Assembly (NCBI GenBank): GCA_022495995.1
Contig: JAFEMH010000984.1
Span: 62,001-126,000 of the forward strand
Length of the DNA stretch: 64,000 bases
DNA from: Adenophora triphylla var. japonica
Taxonomy: Eukaryota; Streptophyta; Magnoliopsida; Asterales; Campanulaceae
Reading direction: 5' to 3'
The position numbers and the translations under genes are program-made. Below, piece by piece: positions 45,851 to 55,560 of the stretch; position 1 is the stretch's first letter; every line of letters starts with the position of its first letter. The notes under the pieces are model-generated. The model worked only from the letters and a program-made list of their open reading frames with translations, was not told the DNA's origin and searched no databases.

Positions 45851-46577
45851 TAACTGTGTTACACGAACCGAGCCGGCTCGAGCTCGGCTCGGGCTCGGCT
45901 CGAAAAAAGCTCGAGTTCGAGTGGGCTCGAGGTGAACTCGAGCTCGAGCTCGAACCGATTTTCAAGCTCGTCATTTTTTTCGAGCCGGCTCGTGTTCGGC
46001 TCGTATGTTCGACGAGCTCTGTTCGAGATCGACTCGTTTGAGCTCGACTCGGGCTCGGCTCGTTAAAAGCTCGAATAAATTTTAGTATATATATATATAT
46101 AGTCGAAGCTCGAGCTCGGCTCGTTAAAAGCTAGTTTGATTTCAGATTTTTTTTCAAAAAATAAGTCGAAGCTCGAGCTCGGCTCGTTAAAAGCTCGTTT
46201 GATTTCAGATTTTTTTTCAAAAAATAAGTCGAAGCTCGAGCTCGGCTCGTTAAAAACTCGTTTGATTTCATATTTTTTTCAAAAAAAAAGTCGAAGCTCG
46301 AGCTCGGCTCGTTAAAAGCTCGTTTGATTTCAGATTTTTTTCAAAAAATAAGTCGAAGCTCGAGCTCGGCTCGTTAAAACTCGAGTTCGAGCAGCTCGCG
46401 AAAAGCTCGCGAGCCAGCTCGCGAAAAGCTCGAAACTTGATTCGAGCCGAGCTCGAACATGCATTTTGGGCTCGAGCTCGAGCTCGAGAAAAGCTCGAGC
46501 TCGATATTTTTTATTCGAGCTCGAGCTCGAAACTTCAAAGCTCGGCTCGGCTCGGCTCGTTTACAGCCCTAACTGTG
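45851..46577. mobile_element. hAT-like non-autonomous element rich in GCTCGAGC
   Basis: An 8 bp direct repeat TAACTGTG (45851-45858 and 46570-46577) flanks a 711 bp element with ends TTACACGAACCGAGCC and GGCTCGTTTACAGCCC, imperfect inverted repeats. The 8 bp duplication fits hAT. The body is dominated by GCTCGAGCTCGGCTCG permutations. The dispersed repeat at 7340-7640 provides an empty site. Confidence 0.82.
46102..46380. repeat. Tandem repeat, about 63 bp unit
   Basis: About four to five copies of AGTCGAAGCTCGAGCTCGGC, then TCGTTAAAAGCTCGTTTGAT, then a TTTCAGATTTTTTTTCAAAA tail, internal to the hAT-like element. Confidence 0.9.
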
Positions 46578-46847
46578 AGTTTCTGTGAAACATTGCAACT
46601 TGCATGGGATTTTATGAGTTTGTTATTTCGCCCAGACGCCCTTTTATTTTTTATGAAACAGACTAATGTATAATTTTAGGTACCTTAACAAATTAATGAG
46701 TGAATCTCTATATGACAATTAATTTTATTATTATTTATTTTTCCAAATTTCAACATTTCAGATTACCCATTTCAAAGGAAAAACGAGTGGCACCTCCTGA
46801 TTTCTCTTAATAGGCCGGCTATGTTTCCTTGCGTTGGGCCTCGTCCT
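46578..46847. other. Unassigned AT-rich spacer
   Basis: Begins with the right half of the dispersed repeat shared with 7580-7640, then AT-rich sequence leading to the PPR scrap. Confidence 0.4.
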
Positions 46848-47000
46848 CAACATGTACGCAAATGTGGAAAGCTAAATTCTGCCCACAAAATGTTCGACGA
46901 AATGTCTGAACGAAACCTTGTCAGCCACGGTTTCTGGCTATCACCAAGCAGGAAAACCTCTAATGGCTACCCAGTTTTTTTCCCAAATGCAACTTGAGCC
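46848..47000 (+). pseudogene. Pentatricopeptide repeat (PPR) gene fragment
   Basis: Across two frame changes the stretch reads NMYA, then CGKLNSAHKMFDEMSERNLV, then VSGYHQAGKPLMA and QFFSQMQLEP, which is one and a half PPR motifs of the PLS type (organellar RNA-binding proteins). No start or further repeats are visible on either side. A non-functional scrap. Confidence 0.75.
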
Positions 47001-47915
47001 CATGTTTTTGTATTTAATAGTGATATTTGTAGTTGTGCTATTCTCTTGACAAGCATGAACATTCAATTACCTGCAAAAAAAAAACAAAACTTTTAAACCA
47101 CACTTTCCTTGATCAAAGTCAAATGGTCAAACCCAAAACAAATAGATGCAATACCTGAATATTTTCGAGCATGGATTGACCAAGATTCTTTAAAGTAACC
47201 ATCATATTCGGGTCAACTGCATCTTTACCCCCATCAGTTCCCGAAGATCCAACTGCATGGTTTTGAATGATGCATCCAATGTCAGATGCTTTTGTAGAAT
47301 CAGATGAACTGCCTTTCTCAGAAATTCCCTCCGCCCCATTTCTTCCAAGCTTCCAAATCCATTGAAATTTTCCAGACAGAAGTTTCCTCTCCTTCAAACT
47401 TGCCCCTGGCTGCTTTACCGTAGAATCTTCATTCTGACCTGACTTCAAGGCAAAATCGTCATTTGGGACATCAGAAACCGGAAGTGGAGAAGCTTCTTGT
47501 TCCTGGATATTTGACTCCGTCTCATTCTCATCAACATATAAGTTTGATGCAACACTACTTCCTGAATCATTTTCAAGGGTATTATGGTCATTACTCATTA
47601 CCACCACCGGTAGGGGTTGGTGGGTCCGAGAAAATAGAAGAGTTATCTTCACTACCCGCATTACCACTCGGACATCGTTCTTCACTTGGGCTCTTGGAAC
47701 CATCTTCTTGCCTGTCCAACTCAGCTTGGTCATTCTGGTTTAACTCGGACTCATCCTCTGAGCCAAGTTGCCGAGCCAGATCTTCAAGCAAGCTCCTCCT
47801 AACCCTGTTCCCACGGTCAACCTTTGACCGGGAAGGGTCAGATTCAGTTCTAGAAAGACGCACCACGCTCAAAGGGTTTCCAGGAGAAGCACAATCTAAT
47901 GAAAGGCTATGACCT

Positions 47916-48452
47916 TGTTGGGATTGGATCCTAAAACTACAAGGAAGAAGTGGAGACTAAGTCGGAAGAGTTTGGTGTGATCAAGGAGTTCAAACCGAGA
48001 AGAATTTTTTGGGCGTTGGCTAGCTTGGTTTGAGGCGGGCGCATGGAGGAGCCGAGGCGGGCGCCTCAAGGGCCGAGGCAGGTGGCCGAGGTTTGCCAAC
48101 GCGAGGCGGCCGCATGGAAGGCTTGAGGCGGGCGCCTCAAGCTGGCCGAAATTCTGGGACTTGATTTGCTTCCTTATTTGGTTAGAACTCTTCTTAAATT
48201 AGATTTAGGGCTTCTTTGTGTTACTATATAAACATAGATCCGACCTAGAACAGATTTGTGAGTTGTAGCAACATATTAGAGAGACTAATAACATATTGGC
48301 TTGGCAATTGCCCCCGGACGTAGTTCACGAGTTGGTGAATGAACCGGGTAAACAACTCTTGTGTTCTTGTGTGTGATTGTTTCTTTCTTGTACGTGTGGG
48401 TGTGTTAATTTCTTTGTGTTGATTGCAAACGGAGAGCACCAATTTCACAACA
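47916..48452 (+). repeat. 5' LTR of the non-autonomous Copia
   Basis: TGTTGGGATTGG...TTCACAACA, with ACTATATAAACATAG at about 48222 as TATA region. Repeated GCGCCTCAAG / GAGGCGGGCGC motifs in U3. Confidence 0.95.
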
Positions 48453-48548
48453 ACTGGTATCAGAGCTTTGGTTTGGTGGATTCAAAATTCTTTCATTAGT
48501 TGATTAATTTTGAATCGCGTTCTTGGGGATTTTGGTGAAGCAGTCAAG

Positions 48549-48960
48549 ATGAAGAACCATATCGAGAAATTCAACGGTGTGAATTTCACGTTTTGGAAGA
48601 CAAGGATTGAAGACTACCTTTATTGTAAGGATCTTCATAAGCCCTTGAAGGAGAAGCCCGAAGACATGTCACAAGGAGATTGGGAGACGTTGGATCGGAA
48701 GGCGTTAGGAGCGGTAAGGAGTGCCCTAACCGACGACGTTGCACGGAACGCTATGGAGGCCAAGACAACGGTGGAGTTGCTACAAACGCTGTCGGACATG
48801 TATGAGAAGCCGTCGAATATCAATAAGGTGCATTTGATAAAGAGGTTTGCGAATGCGAAGATGTCGAGAGGGCGGGACGGCGGCAAGTCATATCGGCAAT
48901 TTCAAAGGTATGGTGGACCAATTGAAAAGTGTTGATATTACTTTCTCCGATGAAGTGCTA
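48549..48960 (+). pseudogene. Copia gag remnant
   Basis: From ATG 48549: MKNHIEKFNGVNFTFWK, then EDYLYCKDLHKPL and LLQTLSDMYEKPSNINKVHL, a UBN2-type Copia gag. The frame changes after KSYRQ near 48900 (continuing as GMVDQLKSVDITFSDEV in another frame), with further breaks until a CYNCGELGHIDYDC zinc knuckle at about 49167-49215. Confidence 0.82.
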
Positions 48961-49149
48961 GCTTGTTTTCTTCTAAAATCGTTGCACGATAGTTGGGAGG
49001 TTACGTGTCACAACGATTAGTACGTCAACGGCATTGGTGTATACGGAGGTTAGAGATCTCATCCTGCAAGAGGAGTTGCGAAGGAAGGAGAAAAGGGGAG
49101 AATCGTCCGTAGATGGGGCCGCACTTAGGGTGGAGAGAAAAAGGGGTGG

Positions 49150-49980
49150 ACCTAAGGGGAAAAGGTCAAGTGCTACAATTGTGGTGAATTGGGGCACATC
49201 GATTATGACTGTCCGGGAAAAGGTGGTGGTGCGCACGTGGTGGATGATGGTGGTGATGTATTAATCCTAGGGGAGGAGCAGTCGGGTGAAGATTGGGTGT
49301 TGGATTCTGGAGCTTCTTGTCATGCTAGTGGGGATGCGGAATCAATGAGGCGTTATAAAACCGGAGATTTTGGGGTTCTCTATCTTGGTGATGGTCAACC
49401 ATTGAAGATCAAAGGTAAGGGGGATGTAATGATGAAGACACCTAATGGGGCTGTTTTACAACTACACGACGTGATGCATGTTCCGGATTTGAGGAGGAGG
49501 GTGATTTCTGTGGGACAACTTGATATTGAAGGATACGGTGTTTCTTTCATTGGTGGGTCTTGGGAAGTCACAAAAGGGGCTAAGGTGTTGGCTCATGGGG
49601 TTAAGGGGAAGACGTTGTACTCTACCTACAATGTCGGTTTTCGTTCCGGTGGGAGCAAGAGGCTTAAGAACCGGCCTGTTGGTGTGAAAAGGGGAGACAT
49701 CAAGAAACGGTATGTTGGGGAGGACACAAAGTTGATCAACGCGGTGTGGATGTCCAAGGGCCCTAACAGAGAGCGGATTCAGACCAAGAACAGTCGATGC
49801 AAGGAACAAGGTGTGTCCAAGTTTCAAGGGGAGGCATTGCGAGGAAGGTGGGTCTGGAGGGAGAAGGCGAAGTTAGACTTGCGGGGAGAAATCAAGGTAG
49901 AAGCTGATTTGGGGAGGCAAGAACGATCTAACACGGAGAGGTTGAAACGTCGCTTGGTTTCAACTCGCCTTAGTACTTGA
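49150..49980 (+). pseudogene. Copia zinc knuckle and protease with unrelated C-terminal tail
   Basis: The frame through 49189-49980 starts within the knuckle, then has DWVLDSGASCHASGD (protease active site DSGA) and VMHVPDLRRRVISVGQLD. After about residue 165 comes a basic tail (KRGDIKKRYVGED, MSKGPNRERIQTKNSRCKE, ERLKRRLVSTRLST) that does not resemble integrase or RT. The tail spans the place where about 3 kb of pol is missing and may be joined or derived sequence. Confidence 0.75.
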
Positions 49981-50098
49981 GGAGATGTGTGGTAGTGTCA
50001 AGCCAATATGGAGGGGAAAATGTGTTCGAAGGTCTTTACTCCGTGGTGGGAGTTGATGGGTGTTTCTATGTTTGTTAGTTTAGTCTCCGGTGGGAGAT

Positions 50099-50635
50099 TG
50101 TTGGGATTGGATCCTAAAACTACAAGGAAGAAGTGGAGACTAAGTCGGAAGAGTTTGGTGTGATCAAGGAGTTCAAACCGAGAAGAATTTTTTGGGCGTT
50201 GGCTAGCTTGGTTTGAGGCGGGCGCATGGAGGAGCCGAGGCGGGCGCCTCAAGGGCCGAGGCAGGTGGCCGAGGTTTGCCAACGCGAGGCGGCCGCATGG
50301 AAGGCTTGAGGCGGGCGCCTCAAGCTGGCCGAAATTCTGGGACTTGATTTGCTTCCTTATTTGGTTAGAACTCTTCTTAAATTAGATTTAGGGCTTCTTT
50401 GTGTTACTATATAAACATAGATCCGACCTAGAACAGATTTGTGAGTTGTAGCAACATATTAGAGAGACTAATAACATATTGGCTTGGCAATTGCCCCCGG
50501 ACGTAGTTCACGAGTTGGTGAATGAACCGGGTAAACAACTCTTGTGTTCTTGTGTGTGATTGTTTCTTTCTTGTACGTGTGGGTGTGTTAATTTCTTTGT
50601 GTTGATTGCAAACGGAGAGCACCAATTTCACAACA
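50099..50635 (+). repeat. 3' LTR of the non-autonomous Copia
   Basis: Same length and, by eye, same sequence as 47916-48452, preceded by the purine tract and followed by GACCT. Confidence 0.95.
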
Positions 50636-51352
50636 GACCTCTCATAGCAGCTGATTTGCTCCGTTCATAACCCCCAGCATGTATATGTATAGGCAGTGTG
50701 TTTGTATTAATAGCATCTATTGCACGAGGCAGCAAAGATTTCGCTTTCGATATTAATTTTCTAAGGTTAATATCGTCCGGAAAATTTAACAACCTCTGCA
50801 GGCAGGATGTAGCATTCTCGGTGGCAAGAAGTGAAGATCTCAAACAGAGAATCATCGAAACAGCAATGGCAGATATAAATGCTCCCCTGTTCGAATTCAG
50901 AACTCCAGAGCCAGACCCACCATCACTTTCCGAAATTCTATTGAATTTACTATTATCATACGTAAATATCTCATCCCAGATTATAAGAAGGTCTTCAAGT
51001 GCAAATTCACGCCCAAATAAAACCCGTAACCAACGAAGAGCAAAATACTGAGGTTCAACCCCTAGCTCAATCAGATGGCTATAAAGAGATGAATCCACTA
51101 CAGACAGCAAATGATACAACGCTGCAGAAGCTTTGATCACAGACGGTAATCCAGTTTGTGGTCCCTTTATAGGAGAATGCGAGAAAAAATCTGCCATTGA
51201 TACTGCCCTGTCAGCACCATTCATCAACGCATCAAACATACAATAAGCATCATGTTCCATGAATTTCTCAGATAAGACGATACCCAATTCGCCTTCTGCC
51301 CCATACACATCACTCAACAATACTATGGATTGTATCTTGGGATCAAGTTCTT

Positions 51353-51603
51353 GGAGGCTAGTTTATACTCAAAACAAGTCCTAATTCTATTAGGATTTTA
51401 ACAAATCCATTAATTCTAATAGTAAATATAATTATAATTAAAAATACTACTAACCGAAGTAACTTTTCTTATGAATATCTCTCAATATTGATTGAATAAC
51501 ACACATTCCTAAAATACTTTGTTTCAATCCAAGAAACTTCTCCTTTAACAAATAAGATTCCTTATAAACTTAAGGTAACCATAAACACCTCGGATTCTCT
51601 CCC
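51353..51603. other. AT-rich spacer upstream of the RING gene
   Basis: The TBC homology ends at about 51352 and AT-rich sequence without features follows up to the RING gene promoter. Confidence 0.45.
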
Positions 51604-51614
51604 TATATATAATA
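51604..51614 (+). promoter_or_regulatory. TATA box of the RING-H2 gene
   Basis: TATATATAATA lies about 45 bp before the first ATG (51657) and 112 bp before the preferred one (51726). Confidence 0.5.
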
Positions 51615-51725
51615 ATATGTTCGAAAACTTTTACCAATATATTCAGCTCTTTATGCATGCAATGTCATTACATAAACAACGTACGCAAGAAAGAGCAATA
51701 TAAGAATTATACAAACAAGGAGAAG

Positions 51726-52205
51726 ATGACAACATTAGAATTTGATTGTATAAACTGTGCTGTATCATACCTAGAAGAATTGATACTAAAAGAAACCAAC
51801 TACTATTATTCAAACCCTACTTCAAGATCTTATATGAACTCACAACTCCGGCCAATCAAACTCACCGATGATGATGTTACAATCACGACGACTTTGACAA
51901 CAACATGTCCAATATGTACGGACGACATTAAATCTGATGAGAAGATCGTACAGTTACCATGCAACCACTTGTTCCACGGTGACTGCCTTTTCCCGTGGCT
52001 TGATCAAAAGAGCACGTGTCCCATGTGTCGGTACCGGTTACCTGAGCAGCCACTTTATAATTATAGGGTTTTGCGAGGTGGAGCTAAGTTTGTTATATAC
52101 GGACAATCCGGGAGGGTGGTTTTTGCTATGGTTTCTCCTGGGGTTATTACTGGTTGGGTTAAGATTTATGTGGAGGTTGTTGCTGGGAAGGGAAGCCATT
52201 GTTGA
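51726..52205 (+). CDS. RING-H2 type E3 ubiquitin ligase, small
   Basis: An intronless frame, 159 codons from ATG 51726 (MTTLEFDCINCAVSYLEEL). The in-frame ATG at 51657 would add 23 basic, uncharacteristic residues (KKEQYKNYTNKEK) and is less likely. A complete RING-H2 finger lies at about residues 68-112: CPICTDDI, then LPCNHLFHGDCLFPWL, then STCPMCRYRLP, with all eight zinc ligands in C-C-C-H-H-C-C-C order. Such proteins transfer ubiquitin from an E2 to substrates. The N-terminal part has a short amphipathic helix (CAVSYLEELILKET) and a linker. The tail after the RING is hydrophobic (FVIYGQSGRVVFAMVSPG) and not recognised. No transmembrane segment is certain. This is the only host gene here that looks intact; substrate unknown. 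Confidence 0.82.
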   Translation: MTTLEFDCINCAVSYLEELILKETNYYYSNPTSRSYMNSQLRPIKLTDDDVTITTTLTTTCPICTDDIKSDEKIVQLPCNHLFHGDCLFPWLDQKSTCPMCRYRLPEQPLYNYRVLRGGAKFVIYGQSGRVVFAMVSPGVITGWVKIYVEVVAGKGSHC

Positions 52206-52612
52206 TGAAGGATGGACACCATTCAGCTTTTTTTGAAGTTTTGTATTTTTTTTTTGGACACAAGTCCTTTGGCATTTGAAGTTTTGTGTTTAGGAATTAT
52301 TTTACAAGAGATGATATAGTAGTCCTTTTGTTTTAGAAATACAATTTCCCTTTAATTTTAATATTAATGATTAGTTTAATTTAATTTGAACTTCGATAAA
52401 ATACTTATAAAAATATATTCATGAAATTTTGAAAATTGTTATTGTGAATGAATACTATTAATTACACTCTTTCAGGAACAAATGTGACAAATTTTAAGGA
52501 ATTCAATTATAATATACAAATATTTATAGGGAGGGGCTATTGCCACTATGTTTTACATTTTATGTAAATTGACGTAATTGTCCTTAAATATTTAAGGAAT
52601 TAATGAAATGTC
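52206..52612. other. 3' flank of the RING gene
   Basis: AT-rich, with a possible 3' untranslated region. No other feature before the LTR begins at 52613. Confidence 0.45.
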
Positions 52613-54169
52613 TGTTGGATTTCGAGGGTCCATGCGCAGCGGAATAATGCAATAACTCGAAAAACCCCAAGCCCTAGAATCCGCTCTAGATGATTAATTA
52701 AGAAAAGATGAAATAAAAATACCAACCTTGAATGCTTTTGCCTTTGATAAACTTGACCCAACTCCAGATTGAACGACCTTGTTAATCCTTGATGAACGAA
52801 CGGGAATCACGAACCAAAGATCTTGACGAGCGAAGATCCTCTATGTGTATCCACGCGAGGAACGAACCCTAGAACTCTTCTAGGAGGATTGCTAGATCCT
52901 TTTGATTGAAACACCTTTCAATCAATGAAGAACAATGGAATTGGTAGTGTTTGATTCTCAATTCTCAATTGAAATATCTCACTTTTAGTGTTTCTCTCAA
53001 GCCAAAACGTTCTAATGACGGCTAGGGCAACCAGGGGCAAGTATTTATACGTTACAAATAAAAGCCCTTTGCGAAAACCCTAAAATTAGGTCATTTATGT
53101 ATCAGTCCAGGCCCGACGGGACGACTCGTCCCCCAGGGCACGAGTCGTCCCCTTTGCACAACCCACTGATACTGGCGTCCCTTCATAAGGCACGACTTGG
53201 CTTTGCTCATGGGACGAGTCGTCCCTTTGGGCACGACTCGTGCCCCAGAGCACGAGTCGTCCCTCAGGACACCCCCACTGAATCATCCGTCCCCTTAAGG
53301 GCACGACTTGGTTCAGCCATGGGGACGAGTCGTCCCCTGAGCACAGAAAACCCATTTTCTTCATTTTTGACAATTCGTTCGATGCGTGTGACCCCATAGG
53401 ACCATACTATGTTGGCAATGAGTCTGATCACATCGATCCTCATAAGACATGAGCGGACTCTAGCAAGCCATCATGCCTACCCAAATAGTATAATATCAAG
53501 TTCGATTTTCCTACATAGAACATATAACAATCCCATTGTCACACGATGTTATATTGAATATGAGTCATGGTCCACGTCAACTCATATTATTCAATGCTTT
53601 CTCGTTACCAAGTAAATTGATTAATCGAATGATATTAATCACATTAATACATTCGGACATGGCCATGTACATCATCAATCTTACTTACGAGTGGCCAAGC
53701 AAACATCTCTCTTTACGAGGGACAAATTTCCATCTTGACTTATCATTCTTCCCAACAAGAATCATATCATGCCAATAATAGCCCTTATTGTTATCCGATT
53801 AAAGATAACGTTAAACTATATCAAACATAATATTCATCGAGTGGAAGACGATGATAATCTCAGGTCAAAGGATATCAATGATATGACTATATGAGATTTA
53901 ATTATGACATTCGACCATGACATAAATCTCATAGGGTCAAGTCCAGTACCTTGTTCTCTAACAAGTACCCATGAATCTAATGTGCATCTCCATGCATATA
54001 ATCATCACATGATTATCCATTAGACTTCATACTAGTGCTTCATAAGTACTAGGGACACGATTATTAAAGTAAACATGCAAACACATATAATAATCAAAGT
54101 AATAATCTCATATATAAATGAAAATGACATTACAAATAGGTCTATCTCTATAGGCCTAGGGCACTAACA
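52613..54169 (-). repeat. 3' LTR of the minus-strand Copia
   Basis: Contains the ACGAGTCGT/ACGACTCGT array (53110-53340). Shares CGGACTCTAGCAAGCCAT and GATTATCCATTAGACTT-type text with the LTR at 43014-44358. Confidence 0.9.
53110..53340. repeat. Array of GACGAGTCGTCC-type inverted motifs in the LTR
   Basis: ACGACTCGT and its complement ACGAGTCGT occur six times, mostly within GGGACGAGTCGTCCC or GGCACGAGTCGTCCC contexts, plus two weaker CACGACTTGG copies. Neighbouring opposite copies could form hairpins. The same array recurs in the other LTR (59424-59645). Open stretches on both strands here are by-products of the repeat. Confidence 0.85.
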
Positions 54170-54189
54170 GCTACAGTCTCCCACTTGCA

Positions 54190-54780
54190 CTAGGCCCAAT
54201 CATTCATGTATCTTATACCCATGGACCTAACATGACCATCATGTTTAGCTTGTGGCAAAGGCTTGGTGAGAGGGTCCGAAATGTTGTCATCCGTTGGTAC
54301 CTTGCATATCTTGACGTCCTCCCTTTCACAGATTTCTCTAATGAGGTGGAAACGTCTCAAAATGTGTTTGGATCGTTGATGTGACCTTGGTTCTTTTGTT
54401 TGCACAAATGACACCACAATTGTCACAACAAAGTTCCACCGGATTAGTGATACTTGGAACAATTCCAAAACACTAATGAACTTTTGATCCAAACTGCCTT
54501 TTCTAGCTACATCATATGTTGCTAAAATTAAGCCCTAGAAGTAGAATCGGCCACAATTTTCTGCTTGGAACTCTTCCAATAAAATCGCACCTCCAATAAG
54601 CATAAACACAAATCCTAATTGCGATTTAATTAACTTTGTCAGTTTGGAAGTTAGCATCCGTGTAACCTTTACAACAAGATTAACTTCCAACCTTTCAAAT
54701 ACCAAGAACGTATCCTTAGTTCTTCTTAAGTACTTTAAGGATCGTCTTGACTGCCATCTAATGGTTCTCACCAGGATCAT
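54190..54780 (-). pseudogene. Copia RNase H remnant
   Basis: Fragments in shifting frames: RSLKYLRRTKDTFLVF, then REICEREDVKICKVPTDDNI and DPLTKPLPQAKHDGHVRSMG, the C-terminal end of Copia RNase H. Breaks near 54490-54530 separate the parts. Confidence 0.8.
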
Positions 54781-55560
54781 ATTGGTATCGACTCATCATG
54801 CTCAAAGCATATGAGACGTCGGGTCTAGTACGAATCATGGCATACATGACAGATCCAAATGCTGGAGCATATGGAACTTCATTCATTCTCTTTTGCTCAT
54901 CAGTTGTCATGGGACACTGAGTCTCGCTAAGAGTAATACCATGACCCATTGACAAGTTACCTTTCTTAGAATCATCTAAGAACCTTGTCAATGTGAGTAT
55001 TTTGACTCAAACCAATTTATCCTTTTAGATCTATCTCTATAGATCTTGATACCAAGGATGTAAGCGGCTTCACCCATATCATTCATTGAGAAACCTTTCC
55101 TTGACCAAGACTTGACAGTCTTAAGTGTCGGAACTTTGTTTTCAATGAGTAAGATATCATTGTCATATAACAATAGAAATAATACTATGCTCCCACTGAA
55201 TTTCATGTATACACAAAGTTCATCTTCGTACTTGATGAAGTCAAACTCTTTGACCGATTCATCAAAATGAAGATCCCAATTCCTCGAAGCTTGCTTCAAC
55301 CCATCTCATGGATCTCTGCAACATGTATACTTTATTAGAATTTCTTGGATTGACAAACCTTCGGGTTGTGTACTGTACACATCCTCAAGTAGGTTTCCGT
55401 TAAGAAACGCTGTTTTGACATCCATTTGCCATATCTCATATTCACAATATGCGATAATGGCAATTGAAACTCTAATAGACTTCGGCATTGTAATGGGCAA
55501 AAAGGTTTCAACATAGTCAATACTTTTCCTAAATCCCTTTGCTACAATCCTTAGTCATGA
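54758..55560 (-). pseudogene. Copia reverse transcriptase remnant
   Basis: QMDVKTAFLNGNL, GLKQASRNWDLHFDE-like text, LYDNDILLIENKV in place of the YVDD box, and YALSMMSRYQYDPG mark the RT and the RT-RNase H junction. Stops and shifts occur near 55300, 54990 and elsewhere, and the catalytic Y-V-D-D is altered. Confidence 0.8.

Larger units (their letters stand above)
47916..50635 (+). mobile_element. Non-autonomous Copia element with identical-looking LTRs
   Basis: 2720 bp. LTRs 47916-48452 and 50099-50635 (537 bp each) show no difference that I can find by eye. Target duplication GACCT (47911-47915, 50636-50640) is perfect. Primer site TGGTATCAGAGC at 48455-48466; purine tract GGTGGGAGAT before the 3' LTR. 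Only damaged gag and a protease segment remain; integrase, RT and RNase H are absent, so it must have moved with proteins from another element. The LTR has GGCGGGCGCC-type GC-rich motifs (48030-48140). It lies antisense inside a TBC gene exon. Confidence 0.95.
47119..51352 (-). pseudogene. TBC-domain (TBC1D5-like Rab-GAP) gene fragment, split by a Copia insertion
   Basis: Minus strand from 51352: IVLLSDVYGAEGELG, FMEHDAYCMFDALMNGA, LYSHLIELGVEPQYFALRWL, LFGREFALEDLLIIWDEIF: the C-terminal half of a plant TBC domain, followed by the conserved MRGLL region. At 50636 the exon is broken by a Copia derivative and resumes at 47915; with one GACCT copy discounted the frame is continuous. The tail has VVRLSRTESDPSRSKVD and RRSLLEDLARQLGSED, then a frameshift near 47585-47600, then KERKLLSGKFQWIWKLGRN and LKNLGQSMLENIQ before a GT donor. 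The N-terminal half of the TBC domain, where the family's catalytic Arg and Gln fingers lie, is missing, as is the last exon. It was already broken before, or independently of, the insertion. Confidence 0.85.

Noticed and set aside
50628..51320. A complete 230-codon TBC protein
   Set aside because: It ends by running into the Copia LTR and lacks the first half of the TBC domain; it is an exon fragment.
53095..53399. 100-codon open frames on both strands
   Set aside because: They result from the palindromic GGGACGAGTCGTCCC array in the LTR; the second LTR shows the same artefact at 59405-59721.
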